The position numbers and the translations under genes were made by a program. Shown piece by piece: positions 1 to 9,339 of a stretch of DNA of 24,350 nt; the first letter of the stretch is position 1; every line of letters begins with the position of its first letter. The stretch is taken from NCBI GenBank assembly GCA_003427395.1, contig BFEA01000451.1:429419-453768 (forward strand), given 5' to 3'. The notes below the pieces were generated by a model. That model was given only the letters and a program-made list of their open reading frames with translations, had not been told where the DNA came from and did not search any database. The DNA is from Chara braunii (Eukaryota > Streptophyta > Charophyceae > Charales > Characeae).

Positions 1-950
1 AGCAACCAAACGTCGATCACCCATCCCATAGTGAGAGATTGAACAAGTATATCTTGGAATAACTTGACAAGGAGAGGCTAGACCAATGGAAAACACATTA
101 TTCACAGAGAAGGAGATCATCAAAACAAGATCCGGAGTACGAACTCGACAATGAGACGCTAGACTAGTGGAAGCACATGCACAAAGGACAAAAGTTGCGG
201 AAAATGAACTTGACAATGGACTAGCGGAAGCACATGCACAAAGGACAAAAGATCAACAGGGTAAAGATCCGGAACATGAACTTGACAAGGTGAGACTAGA
301 CTAGTGGAAGCACATACTCAAAGGACAAGAGAACAACAGGGTAAAGATCCGGAACATGAACTTGACAATGAGAGATTAGACTAGTGGAAACACATGCACA
401 AAGGACAAGAGATGAATCAAGGTAAAAGATCCAGAACATGAACTTGACAATATGAGACTAGATTAGTGGAAAGCACATGCACAAAGGACAAGAGATCAAC
501 AAGGTGAAGAACCGGAATATGAACTTCACAAGGGGAAACTCGCCTAGTGGAAGGCACATGCACAAAAGAGAAGAGTTCAACAAAGTAAAAGATTCGGAAC
601 ATGAACTTTATAATGAAGACTAGACTAGAGGAAAGCAAATGCACAATGAGTAGATGTCAACAAGGTAAAGATCCGGAACATGAACTTGTCAATGAGACTA
701 GACTAGTGGAAAGCACATGCACAATGAGGAAGAGTTCAACAAAGTAAAGATCTGGAACATGCACTTGACAATAAAAGACTAGACTAGCGGAAGCACATGC
801 ACAAAAGAGAAGATCAACAAGGTGAAGAACTCGAACATGAACTTGACAACTAGAGGTTAGACTAGTGGAAGGACATGCACAAAGGACAAAAGATCAACAG
901 GGTAAAGATCCAGAATATGAACTTGACAATGAGAGACTAGACTAATGGAA
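1..950. repeat. ~80-bp satellite array, subfamily 1
   Basis: Tandem units of about 80 bp can be followed by the recurring phrase cacatgcacaaaggacaa, seen near 174, 231, 311 (variant), 391, 474, 555, 635, 714, 794 and 873. Spacing is 79-83 bp apart from one short 57-bp unit near 174-231. Each unit also carries gatccggaacatgaacttga and gactagactagtgg. The array runs off the left edge. No open frame persists, so this is satellite DNA, not coding. It is AG-rich on the plus strand. Confidence 0.93.
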
Positions 951-1800
951 AACACATGCATATGAAGGGAAGATCAACCGGAACATCACACCAAATATGA
1001 ACATTACAATGAGTGACTAAACTAATGAAAAGCACATGCATGTGAAGGGAAGATCAACCGGAACATCACACTAAGTATCAACAAGACAAAGAGATGCTAG
1101 ACTAGATGGAAAGCACTTGCCTATGAAGGGAAGATCAACCGGAACATCACACTAAGTATGAACAAGACAAAGAGATGTTAGATTAATGAATAGCACATGC
1201 ATATGAAGGGAAGATCAACCGGAACATCACACCAAGTATGAACATTACAATGAGTGACTAAACTAATGAAAAACACATGCATGTGAAGGGAAGATCATCC
1301 GGAACATCACATTAAGTATGAACATGATAATGACTGACTAGACTAATGAAAAACACATGCATGTGAAGGGAAGATCAACCGGAACATCACACTAAGTATG
1401 AACAAGACAAAGAGATGTTAGACTGGATGGAAAGCATTTGCCTATGAAGGGAAGATCAACCGGAACATCACACTAAGTATGAACAAGACAAAGAGATGCT
1501 AGACTAGATGGAAAACAATTGCATATGAAGGGAAGATCAACCGGAACATCACACCAAGTATGAACATGACAATGAGTGATTAGACTAATGAAAAACACAT
1601 GCATATGTATGGAAAATAAACCGGAACATCACACCAAGTATGAACATTACAATGAGTGACTAGACTAATGAAAAGCATATGCATGTGAAGGGAAGATCAA
1701 CCGGAACATCACACTAAGTATGAACAAGACAAAGAGATGCTAGACTAGATGCAAAGCACTTGCATATGAAGGGAAGATCATCCGGAGCATCACATGCTAT
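951..1800. repeat. ~80-bp satellite array, subfamily 2 with higher-order structure
   Basis: The same ~80-bp period continues, but the unit changes to a second subfamily marked by gaagggaagatcaaccgg and gaacatcacac. Two unit types occur. Type P has aacattacaatgagtgacta followed by actaatgaa. Type Q has aacaagacaaagagatgcta followed by actagatgg. Starting near 993, 1078, 1160, 1240, 1320, 1400, 1481, 1562, 1642 and 1722 the order is P Q Q P P Q Q P P Q. The two Q units in each pair also differ consistently (cctatgaaggg after the first, catatgaaggg after the second). The true repeat is therefore a four-unit block of about 321 bp. The array ends near 1800 with a degenerate unit. Confidence 0.92.
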
Positions 1801-1867
1801 TACATAAGTGAAGACGAGAGTCTAAGTAGGCAAGATCACCAAAGTTGAATCAAAGGCCATCTATGAA

Positions 1868-2416
1868 AGAAGCGTTGTACTACCTACTTGTGTGAGTGTG
1901 AAAAACACAAGTTTGGAGAGCCCAAACCACCAAGATTGCATCAAGAATCATCCATGGGTGCAGCGCTATACTACCTACTTGTGTGAGTGTGAAAATCGCA
2001 AGTTAAGAGAGCCCAAATCACCAAGATTGCATCAAGGAGCATCCATGTGTGAAGCGTTACACTACCTACTAGTGTGAGTGCGAAAACACAAGTTTGAAGC
2101 TCCCAAATCACTTAGATTGCATCGTGGATCACTCATGGGTGAAGCGTTACACTACCTACTAGTGAGAGTGTGAAAATCATAAGTTTGAAGCTCCTAAATC
2201 ACCAAGATTGCATCATGGATCACTCATGGGTGAAGCGCTACACTACCTACTAGTGTGAGTGTGGAAAAAACAAGTTTGAAGCTCCCAAATCACTAAGATT
2301 GCATCAAGAAGGATCTATGTGTGAAGCGCTACACTACCTACTAATGTGAGTGTGGAAAACACAAGTTTGAAGCTCCCAAATCACTAAGATTGCATCAAGA
2401 AGCATCTATGAATGAA
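1868..2416. repeat. 91-bp tandem repeat, six units
   Basis: The phrase agcg(t/c)t.(t/c)actacctact recurs at 1871, 1962, 2053, 2143, 2234 and 2325, giving spacings of 91, 91, 90, 91 and 91 bp. Each unit also contains gtgtgagtgtgaaaa, cacaagttt, gctcccaaatca and agattgcatca. It follows the 80-bp satellite after a spacer of about 70 bp but shares no obvious sequence with it, so it is a second, independent satellite. No coding capacity. Confidence 0.93.
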
Positions 2417-2446
2417 TCGGGGTATTTCCCCCTAATATATAAGTGA

Positions 2447-2757
2447 AAGAGGTGAGCTTGAGTCGCCGATGGAGGAGAGAAGATGAAGTAGGAGAGGGTG
2501 AAGGAGAAGGGGAGAGAGATGAGGGAGATGGAGATGGAGAAGAAGGGGAGGAAGACAAAGAGAGTGAAAGTGAAGAGGAGGAAGGAGGAGATGAGGAGGG
2601 GAGAGAAGAGAAGGAAGGAGGAGAGAGTGATGAGGAAGAAGGGGAAGAAGAAGGAGGAGAGGAAGAAGGAGAAGAGGAGGAAGAAAAGGAAGAAGGAGAA
2701 GAAGAGGAAGGACAAGAAGAAGAAGGAGAATAATAAAAAGATGAAGGTGAAGAAATC
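2447..2757. repeat. Purine-only low-complexity tract
   Basis: About 300 bases of almost pure A and G on the plus strand, built from irregular gga, gaa and gag triplets. Several frames stay open because purine-only DNA encodes runs of E, K, R and G with few stops. The apparent acidic, basic or leucine-rich products are therefore artefacts of composition. Such mirror-like purine tracts can form triplex (H-DNA) structures. This is known for the sequence class and not shown here. Confidence 0.9.
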
Positions 2758-3516
2758 TTTTCCTTCCTCTCACCTTGTTGATTCCTTGATGTTGGTGTCC
2801 TCTTGATGAAGCTTCTTCTTCTTGCACAATCCCCTCTTGGCTTTGACTTCCTTCTTCTCCAAGTCCTTCTCTCCTTCTCCCTTGCTTTCTCTCAGGCTAC
2901 GGCAAATTCCCCCAGCTATAGCTATGGAGTCCTCCCCTCTAGGAGGGCTAATGAAGCTCCTCTAGCTTCTCCTTCTCTCCTACACCGAGGAGGGATATGG
3001 CGGATCACCTCCCAAGTGCCTCCCTTACCATCTCTATCCTCTAGAGTCCTCCCCACTACCTCCTAGTCTCTTCTAAGCTCTCCCACTAGCATGGGCTCCT
3101 CCCCTCTCACTCCAAGTGCAAAGGTGCTCCTATGAGCTCACTTGGGCAGCATGGGCACTCCTCATGCAAATGTGAGAGTGGCGGACTGCATCCTCAACTT
3201 ATGTAGGCTAAAACCAGTAGTCCGGCCAGCCTACGAGCCTCCCCATGAGCCTTGAGGTGAACCAAGGTACCCCCAAGGCAAAATTCTCTCACTAGGCCCT
3301 CCTAGAGGTATTTGGGCCTCATTTTGGTAAAGTACATGCAGTCCAAGTGGTTGGCACCAACTCGAACTACCTCTTGGCCTACCCCGGACTTTTTTTCATT
3401 GCTCAAATGCTGCCCCCAAGGGTCCTAATGCCCACAAGGCCTTTTTCTCGATTTTTTCAAGTTTTGGCCTCTTTTCAGTAGGCCGGAGCATTTTTTCATA
3501 TGCCGGCATATTTTCA
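2758..3516. other. Pyrimidine-rich non-coding stretch
   Basis: The strand bias flips abruptly from purine to pyrimidine after about 2760, with many cttcttc and ctcctcc runs to about 3100. The DNA then becomes mixed. Small open frames exist, one of which begins with a leucine-rich stretch resembling a signal peptide, but codon content simply follows the CT-rich composition. I see no gene here. Confidence 0.6.
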
Positions 3517-3543
3517 GCCTTGGATCTGGCTGAGATCCAAGGC
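3517..3543. repeat. Perfect inverted repeat, 11-bp arms
   Basis: GCCTTGGATCT at 3517-3527 is the exact reverse complement of AGATCCAAGGC at 3533-3543, with a 5-nt loop GGCTG. It is the longest perfect arm among a cluster of similar palindromes between 3.5 and 5.9 kb. As RNA it would fold into a stable hairpin. Confidence 0.9.
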
Positions 3544-3711
3544 CAGCAATAATCCGAGCTACCCCCTAGTAGCCCTTGCTTCAATTTTGAGCCCCTAAGT
3601 CTAGTTTTTTAATTTTTGGTGCATCTGACTCTCTTTTTGGGCCAAATGCACTATTTTGTCATTTTCTCTCTTTTGTTTCTTTCCATTTTGGGCTGCCACC
3701 TCATTTCGGAG

Positions 3712-3747
3712 CTAGCCGTTTCGAGCTGGCCCACAAAAAACGGCTAG
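3712..3747. repeat. Inverted repeat, 9-bp arms
   Basis: CTAGCCGTT (3712-3720) pairs perfectly with AACGGCTAG (3739-3747) across an 18-nt loop, and pairing extends imperfectly outward. It belongs to the same palindrome cluster. Confidence 0.85.
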
Positions 3748-3882
3748 TTCCTCTCTACCATGAAATCTGATCTCATATCCATGGTCCAAAAGAAAATCGG
3801 TCACTTCCTTTTTGCATTTTCTCTCATTTTCAGTTTTGTAATTCGGATTTTCCCTCATTCTAGAAGGGATGAGGTCACTGTT

Positions 3883-3913
3883 GGGACCTGCCTGTCCCTA
3901 CTGTGCAGGTCCC
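3883..3913. repeat. Inverted repeat, 9-bp arms
   Basis: GGGACCTGC (3883-3891) and GCAGGTCCC (3905-3913) are exact reverse complements around a 13-nt loop. A related but different palindrome built on GTAGGGAC/GTCCCTAC occupies the equivalent place in the second direct-repeat copy (5321-5362). Pairing has thus been kept while the bases changed. Confidence 0.88.
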
Positions 3914-4334
3914 AATAGGCCGGCACACTCTCCTGCGCTCTTTTCTCCCTTTTTGTCTCATTCTCCCTCTTTTTTCTCTTATTCTTCTTTCTTTTTCTTT
4001 TATTTCTGTTGTGACAAGTGTCAAACTGCTGTGTACCCTCTTTCTAGACCCTAGGGCCTCATTCAAGGCCAGGTTCATGACTGTTACATGACCGTTACAT
4101 TTTGTATTCCCATAATGGCAAGCCCATGCTCCTAGGGGGCTCCATTTTGCTCTCGTTTGCTCAATTCTGAGCCCCTTTTGCTTCGATTTTCTAAGGGAAA
4201 CCTTTTTCTCATGTTGGACCTCTCAAGGCTCTATTTTCTTATGCCTTGCTAGTCCAAGATATCCCGGACTGTTGGGCAGCCTTCCCAACACCATTATTTC
4301 ACTTTTCTTTCTCCCATGGCTCCCTCACTTGCTC

Positions 4335-4356
4335 CCACTAGTGCTTACACTAGTGG
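4335..4356. repeat. Inverted repeat CCACTAGTG/CACTAGTGG
   Basis: Nine-base arms, 4335-4343 and 4348-4356, around a 4-nt loop. Each arm also contains the self-complementary octamer CACTAGTG. The corresponding site in the other repeat copy (5776-5797) keeps the structure with one mismatch. It may be a binding site or an RNA hairpin. The function is unknown. Confidence 0.88.
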
Positions 4357-4657
4357 TGCTAATATTTTCCACCGTCTAGATCCTTGATCTCGACGGTGCC
4401 GCTCGCTTGCACAATTATTCCTTGTGTTCGCCCATGGTTCCCTTGGGACATCCCAAGTCCCCGCCATTTTCCTACTAGCTCTATTTTTTTGTCCCGCCGG
4501 CGGTCCCGCCAGCGCGTGTCCCGTTTTTCCAATTTTTTGTTATTTGGACCCATTTGGGCCCCGACAACATTCCGGACGGCGTCCCAAATTTTATTTTTTG
4601 GGGGCCTATTGCCCTTGGTGGTCCCATCATTTCTATGTGTATGCCAATTTTTCTAGG

Positions 4658-4678
4658 CCGTGAGATCTCATCTCACGG
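4658..4678. repeat. Perfect inverted repeat, 9-bp arms, 3-nt loop
   Basis: CCGTGAGAT (4658-4666), loop CTC, ATCTCACGG (4670-4678). It lies in DNA without a credible gene and is part of the palindrome cluster. Confidence 0.9.
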
Positions 4679-4776
4679 TTGCCGTTTACCGTCCTTACTT
4701 GCTCCTTGCCAAAATTGTTCCTTTCTAGCCTTTCCGGATTTGCCGTAGCCCATTTCCCCTTGGCCTTGGCATCCTC

Positions 4777-5098
4777 ATGCAGTCCGTAATTTTTCGGACT
4801 GCAGTCATGGTTGTTTTCCATACCCACAGCCCCACAACTTGCCCCCTGTTGAAAGAAAATGAAGCGTTAGATTTTATAGTGCATCCGGGCTCAATATTGG
4901 CTCCGGATGCACCTAGAACGTGTGTTTTCTCTCCCCCATGCAATCCGTTGCAACTCGGACTGCAATGGGGGTTAATTCCTTAGCCCCAATGCCCCACAAC
5001 TAGCCCCTACTCAAAAGAAAAAGAAACGGCCAATTCCCAAGTGCATCCGGTCTTGGCTCCGGACGCACCCAAAACATGTGTTTCTCCTCATGCATGCA
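4777..5098. repeat. ~160-bp tandem duplication with internal hairpins
   Basis: Two diverged copies, about 4777-4937 and 4938-5098, align at an offset of about 161 bp. Each starts with a catgca(g/a)tccg...cggactgca palindrome, continues with cccacaact and a purine stretch, and holds a GTGCATCCGG...CCGGA(T/C)GCAC hairpin (4879-4912 perfect 10-bp arms; 5041-5068 with one mismatch), then acgtgtgt or catgtgt plus ctc. The hairpins are the best conserved parts. Confidence 0.8.
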
Positions 5099-5247
5099 TT
5101 CCGTTTTATTCCGGTTGCAAGAGGCCTTGATTTTCTTTGCAAAAATCAAAGAAAATCAAAGTCCTTTGTAACCGCCATATTCCAGAATGAATCTGGTCAC
5201 GGATGAATCTCCCCAAGTGACTGTTTTTTACCGTTAAAGCCTTTTTC

Positions 5248-5306
5248 TCTTTTCTTTTCTTTTCTTTTCTTTTCTTTTCTTTTCTTTTCTTTTCTTTTCT
5301 TTTTCT
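5248..5306. repeat. (TTTTC)n microsatellite
   Basis: About eleven consecutive copies of the pentamer ttttc/cttttt on the plus strand. On the other strand this reads as a long lysine/arginine-rich frame, which I regard as an artefact. Confidence 0.95.
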
Positions 5307-5309
5307 CCT

Positions 5310-5850
5310 CCTTTCTTTGACAGTAGGGACCCGCCAGTCCCTACCTATGACAGTCCCTACTGATGGCCAACTCACTCACTCCCTCTCACTCGTTTTGTCT
5401 TATTCTCCCTCATTTTCTTTCCTTTTTTTTTTTTTTTTTTTTTTTTAGCATGTCAAGTGTCAAGTGGCCGTTAAGGCCCTTTTCTAGTCTCTTCCTCTTA
5501 GTTTTGGCCCTCCCTATGCCCAAGGTGCAGTTCGTTATTTCTCGGACTGCAATAATGGCCCTCCCATGCTCATAGGAGCCTCCTTTTACTCGTACAGTTC
5601 TCCCACAATGGTCCCTCCTACTCCGATTTTCTCCCGGAGGGCTATTTTTCACATGGGGTATTATTTGACTTTATTTTCTTGAGGGAGGCTGATCTGAGAT
5701 TTTTCAGATTGCTCCCATGTCTCCCACTTCAGTTTTCTTTACTTTTCCTTTTCCTTTTGGCCTTTCAGTTTGTCACCACTAGTACTTGCACTAGTGGTAC
5801 TAATATTATTGGTCGTCGAGATGTCGATCTTGATGGTGCACCTTGCATTT
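5310..5850. repeat. Diverged direct repeat, copy 2
   Basis: Partner of 3860-4400. It contains nested palindromes at 5321-5362 (CAGTAGGGAC with two downstream GTCCCTAC arms), a run of 24 T at 5423-5446, and the CCACTAGT(A)-CACTAGTGG hairpin at 5776-5797. The T-run lies where copy 1 has an interrupted T-rich stretch. Confidence 0.75.
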
Positions 5851-6349
5851 ATTATTTTTCCCTCATGACAATTTGTTGTCATAACACAATTGATTTTCTC
5901 ATTTTATGCCTTGGCTTTGTTGATAACAAATTGTAGGCAAGTTTTTGGATGCGACTAAATGTCGGGCATTTGCTCCGGAAGGGAGATGTTCGTCCAGTAC
6001 AACTGTCGTCTTTGTTGTGGTGATACCCACTTCGAATCAGTGAGCCCAGGCACAACTTCCCTTAAGTGCTTCGTAATCTCAAAGCTATCTTCTCATTTCA
6101 TTGAGAAAACATTCTCGAGCAGAAACCATTTTGGGTCTCGCCTCATTCATTACTCTTAGAGTCAGTAAAAAAATAATCTATTTTTCGGTCCGTGCAATCC
6201 ATGTTCTCTCGTTATTCTTTCCTCAGTCTCATGCTTAGCCAATTCCCATGTGTTTTTCCCACGTCATTTTGCCCAGCTTATGTGTGTCATCCTCATTCGT
6301 CCTTTCTCGTATCCAAACTTTAAAATGCGCGTTACTTAGTCCCTCTTAT
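5851..6349. other. No gene recognised
   Basis: Mixed AT-rich sequence with short open frames on both strands. None of them shows a motif, and no RNA gene was recognised. Confidence 0.5.
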
Positions 6350-6965
6350 TCACATCTTTCTTCTGGCCTCTTGCCAGACCTCTCTGATACTCATGCAAAG
6401 TCCATTATACCTGTATCTCTTTTCTGGGCGTCTTGCCAAACTTTTCCTTAGGTCTACGCAAAACCAATTTCACATATCTTTCTTTTCTGAATATCCTGTC
6501 AGGCCTTCTCTCAAGCCCATGCTAGGTCAAATACTCATTCATTTCTCTCTTGGACATCTTGCTAGGTCTCTTCTGAAGCTCATGCGGAGTCGTTCACACA
6601 TCTTTTCCTCAGCTGGATACCATGCCAGACCTTTTTTCAAGCTCATGCAACGTCAATTGCCAGACCTTTTCTCAAGCCTGCGCAAAGTCAATTACTCATC
6701 CTTTCTTTTCTTCTGATCATCTTGCCAGACATTTTCTCAAGCCTGCGCAAAGTCAATTACTCATTCATTCTTTTCTTCTGAACATCTTGCCAGACCTTTT
6801 CTCAAACCTGCGCAAAGTCAATTACTCATTCATTTTTTTCTTCTGGACATCCAGGCCTTTTCTCAAGTTCATGCAACGTTAATTATTCATCCGTTTCTCT
6901 TCTGGACATCTTGCCAGGCCTTTTCTCAAGCCTACGCAAAGTCAATTACTCATCCATCCTTACGC
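6350..6965. repeat. ~63-bp minisatellite, about ten units
   Basis: Recurring core cttgccagaccttttctcaa with gcgcaaagtcaattactca and ttcttctggacat. Core positions are near 6373, 6435, 6498, 6561, 6624, 6659, 6724, 6789, 6850 and 6913, spaced 61-65 bp except for one truncated 35-bp unit (6624-6659). The central units (6659-6840) are the most alike and the outer ones more diverged, as in unequal-crossover arrays. Open frames through it are repeat artefacts. Confidence 0.92.
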
Positions 6966-8224
6966 TCATGGTACCTTTCTCTTTTCCACGTTTTTTCTTT
7001 GGTAGATGGCACACCTTCCCCTCACTCAAAATGCGATGTCCCCATCGCACGACTAGTTCTCACTCGGAGGTACACAACCTTTGGTCCACCAACGAGTAGG
7101 CGAATATCGGCCCATCAGCCCCAAAAAGGAAGGGTGATCAGTCCTCCCCCTGCTGATAACTCACCTCATCCCCTTACTCCATCCGACCTTTTGCTGCTTA
7201 CGAGACGGGCGTCATTACTGAGGTACCTCCTCACATCTGGAAGGCAGGTTCAGTCCAAGCCTCCCAGGACCCCGTCTTGCCGTAAGGGCTTCCTCGCGAA
7301 TCGTTCCTCCCGAGTGGTGTTTTCTTGGATCCGGCCTCTTCCTTTCAAGAGAGTTGGGGCTCTCAATTAGGCCACAAGTGCAATTACGAAGACCTCGCAA
7401 TTAGTCCCGGAGCGGTTGTAATGCTCCGGCGGGGCGGTGTCAATACCCCGTGGTGGTTGTGGCTTCCACCCGGTACCACGCCCAATTTTTGCCTCAGGAC
7501 AGTGCTGCTGAACTTAACGCGAGCCGTCGTGGTTCATTCCAAGCGGTCGTGCCGCCCCTCAACGACATGGCGTGTGGTTGGGGAGAACAAAGGAGACTAG
7601 AAAAAGAATGGTTCTCTCGCCCATTTGGTTCTCTCACCCTTTGACGTTTAGGCGTTCAACACGAGACGCAGCTTGAACTTCCCGACTAGAGCTCGTTGTC
7701 GGGGTCAGTTTCGGACGTCCCGCATCGATCCAAGTGGTAGGTGCCTTGGTCCTTTAACCCTCATCCTCTTACACGAGGAACAGGTCGCGCTGAGACTTTT
7801 TCCTTTACAGGGATAGAGGTCGTGGGGTCGTGGTGCGAGCACCAGTATCCCCCTCCTGCTGAGGCCAAAAACTAGACAAAGAGAAAATTCATTTCAAGGC
7901 TATTTCCAAGTTCATTTCAAGTTGCCTAGGGTCCCCTGACTATGCAATGCAATATTCAATTCCAATCATCCAATCCAATGCTATTTCCAAGGCCGATTCC
8001 CATGGCTGATCCGACAGCCTCTGCTTAACAAGGCCACCCACATGGCCGGTCTGGCGGTCATTCTCTCAATAGCCATTTTTCAAGACTGACCCTTTCGCGC
8101 ACTCAATCCTCAATTTTCTCATTCCTCAACACCCAATCTCTGTGACCGTCCCAACGGTCTCTGCCCTTCTCGGCTTTAAGGCTCTGCCTTCTTTATCCTG
8201 TCCTTCTCATTCACATCTTTCTTC
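6966..8224. other. GC-richer segment, no gene recognised
   Basis: This part is richer in G and C than its surroundings and holds overlapping open frames of up to ~120 codons on the plus strand (6999-7370) and ~60 codons on the minus strand. None has a recognisable domain. From about 7700 to 7880 the minus strand carries a purine run followed by GATACTGGTGCTCGCACC, vaguely like a polypurine tract next to an LTR end, but I cannot support an element. It could be degenerate transposon DNA. Confidence 0.4.
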
Positions 8225-8228
8225 CGCC

Positions 8229-8490
8229 CCCTTGGCTGTTTCAGCGGCCGACACACCGACCCTTTTCATCTCTTCCGTCCATCCCTTTGGCTTATTTCAA
8301 TGACCGACCCACCGACCCTTTCCATCTCTTCCTCTCATCCCATTGGCTATTTCAATGACCGACCCACCGACTCTTTCCATTTCTTTCATCCCATTGGCTA
8401 TTTCAATGACCGACTCACCGGCCCTTTCCATCTCTTTCATCCCATTGGCTATTTCAATGACTGACCCACCGGACCTTTCCATCTCTTATT
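8229..8490. repeat. 51-56-bp minisatellite, five units
   Basis: The phrase ttggctatttcaatgaccga followed by cccaccg and ctttccatctcttt recurs with ggct at 8234, 8289, 8345, 8396 and 8447. Units shorten from 55-56 to 51 bp along the array. It is unrelated to the 6.35-6.97 kb minisatellite. A minus-strand open frame across it encodes a repetitive peptide only because the unit length is a multiple of three. Confidence 0.92.
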
Positions 8491-8590
8491 GCTCATTCCC
8501 ACACGTTCTCAATTAACCTTTCTCAATCAAATATGCAGGGGACCCCAGTGTCTATTTCTAAAGGAATAACCCTTGTCAGGGATCATTTCC

Positions 8591-8745
8591 GAACAACCTG
8601 GTTAGAGTCGTTATTTTCCATTCTCAAGTCGAACAGCCTGGTTAGGGCGATTCATTTCCATTATCAAGTCGAACAGCTGGTTAGGGCCATTCCTTTCCAT
8701 TCTCAAGTCGAACAGCCTGGTTATGGTCATTCCTTTTCATTCTAA
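8591..8745. repeat. ~40-bp minisatellite, four units
   Basis: Units begin gaaca(a/g)cctggttag and end cattctcaagtc, starting at 8591, 8631, 8671 and 8710. Spacing is 39-40 bp. The third unit has lost one base (cagctgg for cagcctgg). Confidence 0.92.
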
Positions 8746-8848
8746 ATGTTAGTGCCCGAGGGGGTAAGCCTCGAGGTTACGGATCTCATTTCTGTCTTGG
8801 AGGTTAGAAAGTGACCATCTCATCTTTTGCCTGTTGTTCTCTTTCTTC

Positions 8849-8905
8849 CATTTCTCACAGTAATGTACCATCCATTTCATTTCTCACAGTAATGTACCAT
8901 CCATG
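8849..8905. repeat. 29-bp direct duplication
   Basis: The segment catttctcacagtaatgta plus ccatcc occurs twice with an offset of 29 bp. The copies are nearly identical, so this is a recent local duplication. Confidence 0.9.
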
Positions 8906-9339
8906 CGTACATTCGACTCAGCGTCTAGCACTCGAGTTGGGGCTTGCGACCCCAAGCAGCACTAGCCCACCCGGTCGTTTATTCATAACAAATGACAAAG
9001 GCGCCCCTTCCATTTTCACTTTTCCCGATCTCTCAGGTTTCGGCTATTCTCAGTCTCGTTCATGACTCAGTTGGATTAGGCTCCTAGGGAAGGAGTGTTC
9101 TTCACACCCTTTAACCCATAGGCTCCCTAACCTCTCTTGTACTCGACCAATCATTCAATATCATGGTTTGGTCGTCAATCCGTACTCAAGGTTTTCCCCT
9201 TTCAAAAGCATAATCCTTATTTCATCCAGAATTCACAATATACCCTCTCCCAATTGGTCTTATCCCAAATCCCATGTCTTTGTCTTATGTACCCAAGGTA
9301 GCTCCTAAAAAAAACTAGCCTAAAAAACTATCTCCTATC
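8906..9339. other. No gene recognised
   Basis: Reading the minus strand downstream of gene X, stops are frequent in all frames. No polypurine tract, LTR start or RNA gene was identified. Confidence 0.5.

Larger units (their letters stand above)
3860..4400. repeat. Diverged direct repeat, copy 1
   Basis: This stretch realigns with 5310-5850 at a nearly constant offset of about 1441 bp. Shared landmarks in the same order are a GGGAC/GTCCC palindrome, tct(c/t)attctccctc (3956 and 5398), caagtgtcaa, tcccataatgg or similar, tttctccc, and the palindrome CCACTAGTG-loop-CACTAGTGG followed by tgctaatatt (4335 and 5776). Identity is clearly incomplete, so the duplication is old. It could be a pair of related non-autonomous elements, or the ends of one. 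No terminal features were identified. Confidence 0.75.

Noticed and set aside
1-2416. CRISPR-like array of repeats
   Set aside because: Whole units of 80 or 91 bp are repeated without unique spacers, and the setting is eukaryotic. This is satellite DNA.
2443-2806. Long acidic or basic proteins encoded in the purine tract
   Set aside because: Several frames are open at once because the tract lacks T and C; the products are compositional artefacts.
2803-3066. Small secreted protein with a leucine-rich start
   Set aside because: The hydrophobic start comes from repeated ctt and ctc triplets and no conserved sequence follows.
7700-7880. LTR end with polypurine tract on the minus strand
   Set aside because: A purine run and a TGGTGC phrase are present, but no partner LTR or coding region connects to them.
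8297-8482. Repetitive minus-strand protein
   Set aside because: Produced by a minisatellite whose later units are 51 bp, a multiple of three.
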